Positions 10,715 to 21,540 are shown, counted from the stretch's first letter. The stretch is 64,000 bases of DNA from Rhodamnia argentea (GCF_020921035.1 NC_063156.1:21996283-22060282), one strand, 5' to 3'. The notes: generated from the letters alone by a model not told the origin. Translations and numbers: made by a program.

Positions 10715-11300
10715 GGGAAATTGTTCAAAAACTCTTGAATCTATTGGAACTTTGCCAATTCAATTATAAACATTTTTAATTGCACCAGTTGAATCCTAAA
10801 ACATTTCTTGTTTCCTCATTTGAGTCCATCGGATCAATTTTAATAGGAAATCGCTGACATGGACATCGATCGTCCTACATGGCATGGCCACCGCCGACGT
10901 AGACAATTTTTAACACTATTCTATTTGTTTTATTTTTTGTTCTATTCTTCTCTTTTCTTTTCTTTATTATTTTCTCTTGTTGTGGCCGGTGAGGGTCCGG
11001 TGACCCTCGCTAGCCCCATTAAGAAAAAAAAAAGACAAAGAAAAGAGATGAAAAGAAAAAGAGCAAAAAAAAGAAATACTCATAAAAAATTTAATTTTTT
11101 TTTAAAAAAATTATCTATGCTAGCGCCGGTCGTGTCAAGTACAACAGAAGATGTCCATGTCAATGATTGTTTGCCAAAATTAGCATGATAAACTCAGTTG
11201 ACAAAACGTGAAAAGGCTATGATTTAATTGGTAAAAGTAAAATGTTTAAGACTGAATTGGCAAAAATACAATAGGTTTAAGACTTATTTTACAATTTGCA
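10715..11300. mobile_element. Fold-back element with GC-rich core (family 1)
   Basis: The ends are approximate inverted repeats ('attgttcaaaaactcttgaa' against the complement of 'gtttaagacttattttacaa'). Inside, a second inverted pair repeats 'gccaattcaatta' and 'gacatggacatc'. The centre holds 'ggtgagggtccggtgaccctcgc'-type sequence next to A-rich and T-rich runs. Related copies are at 14815-15390, 48625-49245, 56491-56883 and 60570-60995. No transposase is present. The reading frame 10859-11188 is low-complexity and not a gene. Confidence 0.6.
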
Positions 11301-11306
11301 CTACAA

Positions 11307-11338
<32 letters not shown>

Positions 11339-11339
11339 T
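11307..11339. repeat. (GATA)n microsatellite
   Basis: About eight GATA units directly after the fold-back element. A second GATA/GATT tract is at 14223-14266. Confidence 0.9.
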
Positions 11340-11961
11340 ACACTTTATTTAGGCATTCACAATGAATTTTTGTAGATTAGTTTATGTCATCTTTTGCTAG
11401 AAATTTATACTCTATGAGTATGATGAGTTCTAGCTAGCTAGACACCATTTGTTTTACATCATTGAAACAATATGTATAGTTTGGTGACCATTGAAGACAC
11501 CCCAAGGAATAATTATCCATTTCTCTAATTGAACCTACTAGCACACCCAGGGCGTTGTATGAGAATAAATTTTTCAGTCCATTGTATTCTATTTCACATG
11601 AATATCTCTGAACAAAATAAGGGTGGAATTCTTTGTTTATATTATATATTAACCTAACATATAAGGACTCAATAACAGTTACAAAGTTCCTAATGGTCGT
11701 TAGGGATATTTTATATATAATCAACAATAATATCTTCCAAGGAAATGCTTAATAGATAGGATTACAAAAGTCTTGGCATTTAGATAATTGTTCATTTGTA
11801 ACATCAAAACTCACTGAAATTATTTTAATTTGTTGATTGAACAAAAGTCATGGTATTTAATGAAGTAAGTATATATCTAAGCAAAATAAGTGGTGACCAC
11901 AAAAAAGCACTCATTGTAAGGAAAATGCTCAATTCCTCACAAGTTAGCACCTATGTCACTC
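11340..11961. other. Intergenic, with a short locally duplicated motif
   Basis: A stretch around 11465-11545 ('ggtgaccattgaag', 'ggaataattatccatttc') recurs in diverged form at about 12330-12410, both on the plus strand. No recognisable gene is present; the minus-strand frame 11434-11727 has no motif I know. Confidence 0.45.
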
Positions 11962-11964
11962 GTA

Positions 11965-12284
11965 GGCTCTGTTTGTCCCACGAAAAATAAATGATTTGAA
12001 AAATATTTCTTAAAAACGATAGCTCAGGTGATAGAGCAGAAGACTGAAAATCCTCGTGTCACTAGTTCAAATCTGATTCCTGGCTCATTATTAATTTGTA
12101 TAAGTAATACCAAGAAGTACTGTATTCTCTTTCAAATAGGCTCTGAAAGGATAAGGAAGGCTAGAATGCCAACGGTCGTCTAGTATTAAAAACATTTTTC
12201 ATTGGCTAATATTTTAAGCAATACAAGCGATCTTTTTTGAATTTTTTTTTCCAAATTATTCAATTTTCACAAAACAAACAGAGC
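11965..12284. mobile_element. Tourist-like MITE interrupted by plastid DNA
   Basis: The terminal inverted repeats are 'ggctctgtttgt' and its complement 'acaaacagagc'. The outer sequence matches the intact 240-bp element at 20685-20924 ('aaaaataa.tgatttgaaaaatattt' on the left, 'aagcgatc' and 'ttttcacaaaacaaac' on the right). Between these halves lies a plastid trnF fragment, making this copy longer. The flanking trinucleotides are gta and tag, so the TAA-type duplication is no longer exact. Confidence 0.65.
12018..12150 (+). pseudogene. trnF-GAA: Plastid trnF(GAA) fragment transferred to the nucleus
   Basis: 12018-12085 matches my knowledge of plastid tRNA-Phe almost throughout: the 'gatagctcagg.gatagagcag' D-arm, the anticodon stem-loop 'gactgaaaatcc' (anticodon GAA), and the T-arm 'gttcaaatctg.ttcctggc'. 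The first few bases of the acceptor stem are missing and the T-stem pairing is altered (tag for cag, ctgatt for ctggtt), so it is unlikely to be a working tRNA. The next roughly 60 bp, up to about 12150, may be the plastid spacer downstream of trnF. The left junction falls at a shared 'gat' inside the host MITE. Confidence 0.8.
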
Positions 12285-12962
12285 TAGAGGCATCCTTTAA
12301 AGAAGATTTGGTTACAAAATAAGTAGACAATATATGGTGACCATTTAAGCCGCCTCATGGAATAATTATTCATTTCACCAAATTCATCTCACTCTTGGAG
12401 GCATCCTTGAAGTTTCCTGCATCGCCCGAATAAGAAAAGTGACTTAAATTTACATGACAATATTGTCATCAACTGAAGCACAAGCATAAGTAATGTTGAT
12501 TATTACTTTACGGAGCAACTTATTGCAAAATAAGTCTTATTTATTTGAATATTGTTAGCATAATTATTCACGAACATGCACACTAAATATTCACAATTGA
12601 GGTTATTTATTACCTAAACAACAAACATTAAGTAATGTTGCCTATCTCTTTACTAAGTATTCTTCATTAGTCGAAATGAATAAGATAGAGCAAATTATTA
12701 GATCAACGAGGATCTGTTTTTTCAGAATCGGTTTACGTAATTCATTCTAATTTTCAATTTGGTCCCTTCATGATATGGAATCACTATTTAGCTAACCTGC
12801 TCATTCTTTGCCTCATTAAATGTCATTTTGACATCTGACCAAAAACAAAATGCCATTTTGATATAACTATAGATGTATAAGCGGCACATGACCAACCATC
12901 CTCTTCTTCTGTTTTGGTGATCAATGCTGCCATCAGCATGTGCATTAAATAGCCCAATTTTA

Positions 12963-13340
12963 GGGAAAACGACACATAGTCTTTGAACTATTGGCCCAAT
13001 ATTTTATATGGTCTTTGAGCTTTTAATTTGTTTAATGCGATCCTTTAACGTTTGACTTGTTCAATGTAAACCCTTAACTTCTAGTATATGTTTAATTTAG
13101 TCCCTGGACCATATGAAAATATTCATTGTTGTCCCTCATTTTAAATTAGTGGAATGATTACCCAAGACATTTTTATATAGGTCGAGACTATATTGAACAT
13201 ATACGAAAGATCTAAGGATCGCATTGAACAAATTAAAAGTTCGTAGACCATAATGAACATCAGTTTAAAGTTCACGGACCACATTAGGGATCACAATGAA
13301 TATTGAGCCAAAATTCAAAGACTATTTGTGTCATTATCCT
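12963..13340. mobile_element. MULE-type fold-back element, 378 bp
   Basis: The left end 'gggaaaacgacacatagtct' is complementary to the right end ('gactatttgtgtcattatcct'); the inverted repeats run for well over 60 bp. The 9-bp flanks are ccaatttta (12954-12962) and ccaattttg (13341-13349), a target duplication with one mismatch. No coding capacity. Confidence 0.75.
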
Positions 13341-13349
13341 CCAATTTTG

Positions 13350-14222
13350 TGGTAGCTCTAGTTTCATTAACTTAAACTTATGGTTTGTTAATGGTTGCTT
13401 TCAAGCATTGAATTTCTTCTCGAAAACTCTCTCACCGCAGCTTCTACTTTCCGAGGAGACTAGTAAAGTAACAAGGGGGAGGGAGAGAAAGCGAGGGTTT
13501 AATTCGACGCGTTAATATGCAAATATAGAAAGAAGCAATTGACAAGAGGACAAGAACTTGGACAAACTCGTCATCCACCGTTCGATTAGAGAGGGACTTC
13601 CATAAATCCTCCTTATCTATGCTTGTACACAACCAGCGTTCATTAACCACGTTCCAAATCACCCACAGCTTTAGCAAGATCTATAGACCTAACCCATTCC
13701 TAGGTTTTGACGTGCAATCATCCTATTAATTAAAGGACGTCGTTTTTGCACCTAATCAATTCCAACGTTGTTTAATGCCTCGTAGCCTAGGAAAAAGATG
13801 GACCCCCTATTCAACAAATCAGAATTTTAATGCCCTGAAGTAGTGAGTCCCTATGGTTGGTTGCCTCTATCTACTGCACCAATCTAGTTTTACAACGCCA
13901 ATCCACCAAAATCAAACCCCAACCTCATGGAATCGAAAAAATTATCAAAGAAGTCATAAACCTGTTGCACTTTTACTAATTCAATCTTATTTCATAAAAA
14001 ATGGTTGTCAACAAAATATCTTTTATCGAACATTATTTTTCAATTTTTCATTAAGAAGAGATGGGTTTTGTGGCAATTGCAGATAGGAAGCTCAATGGAT
14101 CACAAGGAATGGATGTGCTTTGTCTAAATTAGTCGACAATGAAGTACAAAACACTTTGCTGGAATTTTTTTTTTTTTTTTGGTCCAAACTTTGCTGGAAT
14201 TTAATCAACAAAAAAGTGAGAT
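13350..14222. other. Intergenic, no gene recognised
   Basis: Several short frames (13303-13515, 13444-13677, 13853-14086) have no motifs and no homologues in the window. A T17 run occurs near 14165. Confidence 0.55.
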
Positions 14223-14266
14223 GATAGATAGATAGATAGATTGATTGATTGATTGATAGATAGATA
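14223..14266. repeat. GATA/GATT compound microsatellite
   Basis: GATA units, then GATT units, then GATA units again. Confidence 0.9.
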
Positions 14267-14419
14267 CAACGTCTGAATTTAATCGATGATGAAGTATCCA
14301 AAACTATGACTAAAGTACGAGAATTAAAAGATACGGGAATGTAAAGTTGCGGAAAGTAAAGATAAATGTAAAGAACATTGAGTTCTGCCATTCACAAAGA
14401 TTACATTTGGTTTATCTAT

Positions 14420-14620
14420 AATCCTTACAAACGGTGGTTATACATAGCGGTTATCAAATTATAAAGAACAAACAATTCCATTTCGGTGGTTACCAGAAGT
14501 TACTATACAAACAGATAAGACATAAGCAATCAACGAGTATCTTCAAACAACTCCCTTTCGGTGGTTACCGGAGTTACTTTACGAACTAATAAAACATAAC
14601 CGACCAATGGTTATCTTTGT
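14420..14620. repeat. Imperfect tandem repeat, about 85-90 bp unit
   Basis: Blocks 'cggtggttaccagaagttac' and 'cggtggttaccggagttac' each precede 'tatacaaac'/'tttacgaac' and then 'taa.acataa'; an earlier, weaker unit starts near 14430. No gene is visible. Confidence 0.55.
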
Positions 14621-14814
14621 GCCGGTCGCTCATTGTCGATACCGATAACTTTACGAGAAATTTCAAGACTCTCATCGATAACTTCACGCTGCGTTGTCGA
14701 GGACTTCATTGGCGAGTTACCAATTCCCTTCAAGTTGTCGGTAACTCTGTTCATTATTGTTATCGTTTAAGTCCGATAATTGCCGATAACAACCAAAAGT
14801 TGGTCATTTTTTGG

Positions 14815-15390
14815 TGTCAACAAGTCCTAAACCTTTTTACTTTTTGTCAATTCAGTTCTTTGGCTGCAAATCGCTAATGTGGATGTCGGCCTTCCTACGT
14901 GGCACAATCGGCACCGATATGAATAATTTTTAATAATTATTTTCATTTTTTCTAATTTTGTTGATTTTTTTAGTTTTTATTTTGTTTTTCTTATTTTTCT
15001 TCTAGTTTTCTTCTTCAACAGCCAGCAAGGGCCACAACGCCCGGCCTATCGCTGTCGAGGCTTGCCTCGGTCGGATATGGACGACCGGCGAGGGCCACGA
15101 CCCTCACTTGTGGTCGGCGAGGTGTCGGCCTCTAAAGAAGAAAACCAAACAAATAAAAATATTAAACAATGAATTCAAAAAATGTATTAAGATATAATAA
15201 AAAATTATCCGTGTCGCACCATGTCATGTCACGTAGGACAGCCATCATTCACGTTAGCGATTTTCAGCTAATAAGACTGAATTGGAAAAAAGTGAAAATG
15301 TTTATGACTCAATTAGCAAACTTAAAAGGTTTAGGACTGAATTAACAAAAAGCCAATAAATTTAGGCCTTTTTTGACAATTTTTGACCAT
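14815..15390. mobile_element. Fold-back element with GC-rich core (family 1)
   Basis: Inverted ends ('ggtttaggactgaatta' on the right against 'caagtcctaaacc' and 'gtcaattcagtt' on the left) and an internal inverted 'cctacgtggca'/'cacgtaggac' pair bracket a core with 'gcgagggccacgaccctcac'. Same build as 10715-11300. It lies just upstream of the carboxypeptidase gene promoter. Confidence 0.6.
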
Positions 15391-15444
15391 GGAATCAATT
15401 AGTGAAATGTAAACCCATTTGCATCATAGAGAAGCAATGACGCT

Positions 15445-15453
15445 TATAAAATA
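15445..15453 (+). promoter_or_regulatory. Putative TATA box of the carboxypeptidase gene
   Basis: TATAAAATA, 180 bp upstream of the ATG at 15628, followed by C/T-rich 5' leader sequence. Position and sequence fit a plant core promoter. Confidence 0.55.
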
Positions 15454-15627
15454 GATGGTGCACTAAAAGACCTGCCCACACCATCTTTCCAGTCCAAAAC
15501 CGCTCTAAGCCTCCCAGTTCAGTCGTTCTTTCCTTTCATCCCTTCCACCGCTCTCATCTCTCGGTCCCTTCGTGTCTCTTCAACTCTCATCTCCCTCAAT
15601 CCCTCTCTCCGGGGTTCCTCTCTAGCC

Positions 15628-18433
15628 ATGCATCGTCTTTTTTTCCTCTCGGTACTCGTCCTCGCGCTTTCAGCCACGGTGATAGCAATTGATGAGGAGG
15701 CTGCGAATGACCGGATCACCGAATTACCAGGCCAGCAGGAGTTGCACGTGGCCCAGTTCTCTGGCTACGTCTCCGTCAACTGGGAGGCCTCCCTCTTCTA
15801 CTGGCTAGTAGAAGCTGCTGACCACCACGAGAATAAGCCACTCGTGCTGTGGCTTAATGGAGGACCTGGGTGCTCCTCCGTAGGCTATGGTGCGTTGCAG
15901 GAGCTTGGTCCGTTCCGAGTCTCGCCCAACGGAGAAACTCTGGTCACCAACCCCTATTCATGGAACCGAGGTATTCAATCAATCTAGTTCACAAATATTA
16001 ACATAAACTTCCACATTCAAAATGCATGTAGCATTTTTGTTTTCATTCAAATTTCTGGTTTTTTCGTGCAGAAGCAAACTTCTTGTTCTTGGACTCACCT
16101 GCCGGAGTTGGTTTTTCTTTTTCAACTGTCAACTTCACTCGATACGGAGACCACTCCTCTGGTGTGGACTGAGATTTTCTTGTTTTACGAGTCTTTTTTT
16201 CACCAAAATATAAGAAGCTAAAGTTTTTCCTCGTCTACTATGAATGAAATTCTAGCCCTTGAAGCTTATACATTCCTGAAAAGATGGTTCAAGAGATTCC
16301 CAAGGTATAAAGGCCGAGCCTTCTACATCGCCGGACAAAGCTATGCTGGTAAGAATCATTCAATCGTCTTCTTTCCAAACCCCAGATTGAGTTGTTATAC
16401 TCATGTTTTGATCTTCAATCTCAGGTCATTATATCCCATCATTAGCGGAGATCATTCTAAAGAAGAACTCCAGGAAAATGAACCCGGTGATGAATCTCCA
16501 AGGCATTTTGGTAAGAGATTAAAGATATATTCAAGAAATGAAAAAGAGGAGCGGATTAGAACTCAAAACAATTGTCTTTATGTAATTTTTCCGAAGGTGC
16601 ATGTTTAGTGACCAGTAGCCCCACTAACTATGCTTCTTGAAAATGTCCTTCAGATAGGTAACCCTAACTTGGACCGGGAGTCCGAACTGAAAGGCAGAGC
16701 TCTATACTGGTGGAGCCACGGTCTCATCTCGGACGACACTTACCGAGGGATGTCGAGTACACTGTGCAGCTCTCCAAAGACATATAGAGCGGAGGCATGT
16801 GAGCCCTACTTCCACGCATATTTGCAAGAGGAAGCTGGAAATGTGAATCCATTTGATGTACTTCTAACGTACTGTGAACCTGAGGAGGTAATTTTTCACT
16901 ATTTCCTCGTGTGTGAAAACCTAACAAATGATTAATATTCACCGTACTATGTCGAGTTTTCTAAGACTATGATTTATCCTCAACAGGTCTCTAAGTATTG
17001 TCTCGAACGGATTACCTCCAAGTACATGAACAGGAAGGATGTGCAGCAAGCCTTCCATGCAATCCCCACCGCATGGACACTTTGCAGGTTCATTCCGTTT
17101 ATCGTCCATTATGTCCTTTTCATTTTCGATCAGTTTTAACTTTGAGTAGCCACTCAAGATTATCGAACTATTTCTTCTGCCTTGCAGTAAACCTATACAA
17201 AACAATTACAGCCTTCCTGCTAAAGACCAGTCGATGTTGCCCACTCTGAAGCTACTCATTCAGTCGGGCTTGCAAATTTGGATTTACAGGTAAGTAACTG
17301 ATGGGATTATTAAATCAAGGGGAAGTGGATTCGACATTGTGCTAAAACGTACGACGAAAATCGAGTTGTGAGAAATTTAGTAATGTTTGAGTGTCTATTC
17401 AATAAATTTTTTTTGATGTGTGATATCCTGAATCCTTATTATACTAATGAAATCGAAATGATCTCATCAGAAGATCCTTTCAATTGGCTAGAATCCGTTA
17501 CTCGAACGAAACTAGATCTTGTAAAATCATATTGAATATTTGACAATGTATTTTGTACCTTGCTAAAAGACCGAATTGGTTAGCAACCACACATCATCTA
17601 ACCAAATCCAATTCTCTCTCGATATGTTCCTCAAAAAATTCGATTCAGGGGATTCTTCTCCCCAACTAATGAAGAGATCTTGGCGGAATTGCCACATATG
17701 CTAGGGTGAAATAGCCCACTTTTTTCTCGAGGAGAAAAAGCAAATATGTTGGTTGTACACGAAAACAAATGTGGCTGGGGCAATAACCCATGAAGCCCCA
17801 TGCTTCAATGCGATCCTGGCCATCAACTTTTTCTTTTCATTTTTATGGCCGAGTCGTTTCCTTCTCTTCTCAGTCACTTATGAAGCAGCTGGAGCCTCCA
17901 GGGAAGTTGTGCTTTATGGCTTTGTTTCTATTTAAGACAGCGAATTATCTGGAAGCCTAGAAGGGAGTAAAAAAAAAAAAAAATTGAAAATCATGTTTTG
18001 CTACACAATGTTTTTGCAGTTAAAGCAGTTATTTATTCGACTTGAATATCTTTTTCTCTGTTTCTTTTTTAATCAGTGGAGATGCAGATTCAACAATTCC
18101 CTTCATAGCCACTCGGATCGCTATATCCAAGCTGCATCTCAAGAGGATTGCAAAATGGTATCCTTGGGGCCATAATAACAAGGTAATTTATTCACTGCTT
18201 TAATGTTCTCACTTATTAAATAAATCAGCTAGATTAACTATTTCCTTTGCTAACGATCTCGATGTGGATTGATATGATGTTAGATTAGTGGCTGGTCCGA
18301 GATATACGAAGAGATGACCTTCGCAACAATCAGAGGCTGTGGTCACGAAGTCCCTATGTACGCGCCAGCTCAAGCACTCGACATGTTCGAACACTTTTTA
18401 GCTCACAAGCCGTTGCCTAAGTATACAATGTGA
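15628..18433 (+). CDS. SCPL: Serine carboxypeptidase-like protein (class II type), nine exons
   Basis: By-eye joins 15628-15970, 16072-16161, 16256-16348, 16425-16510, 16654-16887, 16987-17087, 17188-17289, 18077-18182, 18284-18433 stay in frame for 434 residues. Residues 1-20 are a signal peptide, so it should enter the secretory pathway (vacuole or apoplast). Family blocks follow: [10 protein letters not shown] in exon 1, [14 protein letters not shown] in exon 2, the nucleophile motif GQSYAGHY split over exons 3/4 (Ser about 173), the SGDADSTIP block in exon 8 and GCGHEVP in exon 9 (His about 406). Odd points: the Glu usually before the catalytic Ser is Gln, and the loop normally carrying SGD.RTA is missing because exon 2 must splice at 16162 (GT) to 16255 (AG) to avoid a TGA. 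These enzymes remove C-terminal amino acids or, in acyltransferase relatives, transfer acyl groups. Intron 7 is 787 bp; the others are short. Confidence 0.85.
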
Positions 18434-18944
18434 TACGAAATCTGTAGCATCGTGGGATTTTCGTTAACGTTGATCTAATATAGCTACCGTCGAATACCAT
18501 GTGATATAAAGTGGTACCTCGTGTTGTTTCTAGTTACGCAATTCTGGAAGCATGTTCACTATTCAAATATGATGGATGTTTTCTTCGTTTATTGGTGTCA
18601 TATCTTGAATGGTACCTCAAGAACATGCAATTTAATTAGGAAAGTATTTTGCTTTGGCTGGATTTTAGAAAAAATTCGTTTCAACTTGTCTTTTGATTGA
18701 TGTGGACTAACTAGATGGATATAGCCCACATTTGAAACAGTAAAAGACGGCCATGTGATTTGTCTAAATTCATAGTGGATTAATGTGTTGTGTAGATGAG
18801 CTCAAAAGATCTGATGGGCATGTATCTTGCATAACAACACATTTGTGTAAATAAATTGAATATAACAAATGCATTGTTCAATTCTTTGGATCCGTTGTTT
18901 TTTCGCGATAGATCTTGATGATAGTCAACTGTAAAATTTTTGAA
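18434..18944. other. Downstream region of the carboxypeptidase gene
   Basis: Probable 3' untranslated and intergenic sequence; AT-rich, with no motif I recognise. Confidence 0.5.
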
Positions 18945-19180
18945 GCCATAGACATATTAAACAAGAAATCCCAGTTCAATAGTATTTGTCAAAAAGAGAT
19001 CACGAGTTTTATAGGTGAATTCAATAGACCAAGTGTCTTTGCACCTTATGTGACGTTGCACCATGGATAGATTATACTCGGGTATACGTGTACCATATAT
19101 CCTAGAAAATGTCGCAAAAGTTCAATTGAGTTATAAATCTTCATAAGATGTAATCGAATTATAAAACTTGTCAAATTCCA
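18945..19180. repeat. Left arm of segmental duplication, copy B
   Basis: Aligns with 50-320 in the same orientation. In copy A the next 8 kb is mostly the caulimovirid; here only about 1 kb separates the left and right arms, and the virus is absent. Confidence 0.7.
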
Positions 19181-19271
19181 GAGAAGCGGCAGTGGTGAGA
19201 TATTCAAGAAATTGGTCGCAAGCTGATGATGGGTCGAACTGTTTTGCTTGATGGTTGACACCTCCTTCCTC

Positions 19272-19274
<3 letters not shown>

Positions 19275-19336
<62 letters not shown>
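19275..19336. repeat. (CT)31 microsatellite
   Basis: A pure 62-bp CT tract. Three overlapping frames read it as Arg-Glu repeats on the minus strand; these are artefacts. Confidence 0.95.
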
Positions 19337-19339
<3 letters not shown>

Positions 19340-19618
19340 GGAGGAGAAAGCACAGCAAGGTAGAGGAAAATGCCGACCGAAGAGATAGAAAATAGCAAGT
19401 CTGCGAGTCGCTTTTTGTTGCTTTGTATGTGGATATTATGAGACATTGGATTAGTTTACCGGTTTCATTGGACCATCCGAAAACTGGACCGGACCGGTCG
19501 GTCCGATCCCCGATTCAAAAATTGGAGACCGGAAACCGATCACCCTTAATTATTATTATTTATGATGAGAGAGCCCACGTGTATAGGACATACAGCCCTA
19601 AATTCGTGGATCACTTAA

Positions 19619-20086
19619 TGAGTGCATTTGGTTCAACTATTTCAAGGGGCTTTGGGCCTCTTTGGAAAAATGCTGGGATGTTTGGCAAGTCTTTTCAATG
19701 GCATTGGACTAAATGTCAACTTTGGGGAGGCTGAAAGTCCAATGTTTTCAACATTTTCGAAATGTTGAAGACCCCATTAAGAAAAAATAACTAGTTGCCT
19801 ATTTTGCCCTCAAAATCTTACTAAAAATTTAATTTTACCCCTCTTAGAAAGTGAAACCCTAGATCTACTATTCATCTTCTTTCTTGAGCGAGGTCGGCGA
19901 GGGGAGGCAGGTAGGGACCAGCATTGTATTTATTTTTTGTTTTTTTTTGGCTAAATACTACTTATCCCAAAGTTGCATTTAAAGTATTTTTTATCAAATG
20001 CCATTAGCATTTCTCCAAAGCCACTTTGGCTAAAGACATTTGCATTTTCTCGAATCTCATTTCCAAAGCCAAACCAAACGTAGCCA
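19619..20086. mobile_element. Tourist-like MITE, 468 bp
   Basis: The ends 'tgagtgcatttggttc' and, inverted, 'tggctacgtttggttt' are flanked by TAA on both sides (19616-19618 and 20087-20089). TAA/TTA duplications with such ends fit PIF/Harbinger (Tourist) MITEs. No coding capacity; the frame 19423-19734 runs across the boundary and is not a gene. Confidence 0.65.
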
Positions 20087-20348
20087 TAAGATGGAAGCCA
20101 AACCTTGATCGATAACTCAAACATGGAGTTTGTTCCCCCTTATTGGTATATGAAATTGGGTACGTGCATGCACTCGATACAAAACGATATTGTTATTTGG
20201 TTCGATTAACAACAGAAGAACAAACAAAAGAAAGTTTCCACAATGAAAAAGTATATAAGTGGACTGTATATATTGCATGTGTAACAGGTGGAACTGAGGT
20301 ACAATAATTTCAAAGTTATGAGCCGCAGGTTTCTTTAATCAAGAATGT

Positions 20349-20624
20349 CTACAAAAGTATCAACCACGATTCCGGATTGTACCAATATAGAGCGCAAAAG
20401 GCATCACAAGTGTTGTAACACATCTTCCCATAATTTCTACTTCGCTTGTTTTTGTCACCGCACTTGCGTATGTCATGACATAAATCTAGGCAATCACGTT
20501 TTAGTTTATCAGCAAACGCCCTGAGCTCGCGCTTGAGAGGACTTGAATCTGGGGTTATCGCCATTGCGAACTCGAACAGCATGATGGCCACAAGCATTCG
20601 CATGACCACTTGCTTCATGGCCAT
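20349..20624 (-). CDS. Small cysteine-rich secreted peptide, copy B
   Basis: A 91-residue protein with a hydrophobic signal peptide (about residues 1-22, ending near AMAITP), a basic LKRELRAF segment, then six cysteines spaced C-x3-C-x5-C-x15-C-x3-C-x3-C, and a conserved YWYNPESW tail. It is the paralogue of 8582-8884 and keeps the single-unit form without the 30-bp duplication. Conservation of the cysteines, the signal peptide and the tail, while surrounding sequence has diverged by substitutions and insertions, supports a translated gene. The product is probably extracellular. The fold resembles cysteine-stabilised helical-hairpin peptides by spacing only; function unknown. Confidence 0.65.
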   Translation of the reverse strand: MAMKQVVMRMLVAIMLFEFAMAITPDSSPLKRELRAFADKLKRDCLDLCHDIRKCGDKNKRSRNYGKMCYNTCDAFCALYWYNPESWLILL

Positions 20625-20684
20625 ATTTCTCTAGTGGGGTACCTGCAATCGCAACTCGAGATTTTCAAATTTTTCGTTAATTAA

Positions 20685-20924
20685 GGCTCCATTTGTTTCG
20701 CGAAAAATAAGCAATTTGAAAAATATTTTTCTAAAAATGATTACATATATCACTTGAAATAATTAATCAATGAAAAGTAATTTCATTACTAACAACAAAT
20801 TGTGTCTAAAAATTTGCGAAAACGATGAGGATATTCTACGTTCATCCATTTTTGTAAGTGCATAAGCGATCATTAATTACAAAATATTTCCAAATCACTT
20901 TCGTTTTCGCAAAACAAACGAGCC
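20685..20924. mobile_element. Tourist-like MITE, 240 bp, with empty site in copy A
   Basis: The termini 'ggctccatttgtttcgcgaaaa' (first 20 bases ggctccatttgtttcgcgaa) and its approximate complement 'ttttcgcaaaacaaacgagcc' are flanked by TAA at 20682-20684 and 20925-20927. The corresponding place in copy A (about 8930-8965) lacks it, so it inserted after the segmental duplication. A second family member is at 11965-12284. Confidence 0.8.
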
Positions 20925-21540
20925 TAAATTCGAAAAAGTTGCTTCGACGAGGGAAAGAATTAAGAGCCCTGAGGATAAGAAAAGAGAGTAGTCATTGATC
21001 CATTGCAATTGTGGCTCACCCACCGATACGATCTTGACCGAAAAGTGATTCTCTATCATTTTATCCGAAACAACCATTTCTATACGAGTAGAGCGACGAA
21101 AGTTTAACTTGTGTATTTATTGAGGAGTTATTAGATTGTCTTTCAACTGTCCAACATAACATCAGTTTTCAATCCGCACCGAACAATATTCTAGCAATTG
21201 AATGTTAACGCCCCTCATGCCATTGGTTAAGCCTCATTAAATATCACGTGCATCCAATTTTCACTATTTGAATTTAATTTTTTTCAGAATATTTCATGCA
21301 TTCATTCTATTTATGACTGTATTTTCTAATAAGATTATTATTTTGGAGGAAAGAAGAGAAAATAACAACTACACTTTGTTAAATGGAGGCCTGAGTGGCA
21401 CTCCTTACTTCCTTACTATGAGAAACCCTAGCCATTTTCTCTCCTCAACCTCCTCTCTCTGGTTAATTGCATTACTAGGCAGCTACGAATGGTTACTCAC
21501 TAAAAAGATAGTTCCGTTGTCTAGCATGGACTCTCCTTAG

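Larger units (their letters stand above)
20205..21475. repeat. Right arm of segmental duplication, copy B
   Basis: Matches 8485-9345 and contains the sister peptide gene. It differs by a Tourist-like insertion (20685-20924) and shorter indels. Confidence 0.8.

Noticed and set aside
12018..12085. Functional nuclear tRNA-Phe gene
   Set aside because: The acceptor stem's 5' end is missing, the T-stem is mispaired, and the sequence matches the plastid rather than cytosolic form; it lies inside a MITE.
16141..16260. In-frame TGA in the carboxypeptidase gene as evidence of a pseudogene
   Set aside because: A GT at 16162 and an AG at 16255 remove the stop and keep frame with all downstream family motifs intact, so an intron is the simpler reading.
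19131..19446. Arg-Glu repeat proteins
   Set aside because: Encoded by a (CT)31 microsatellite in three frames.
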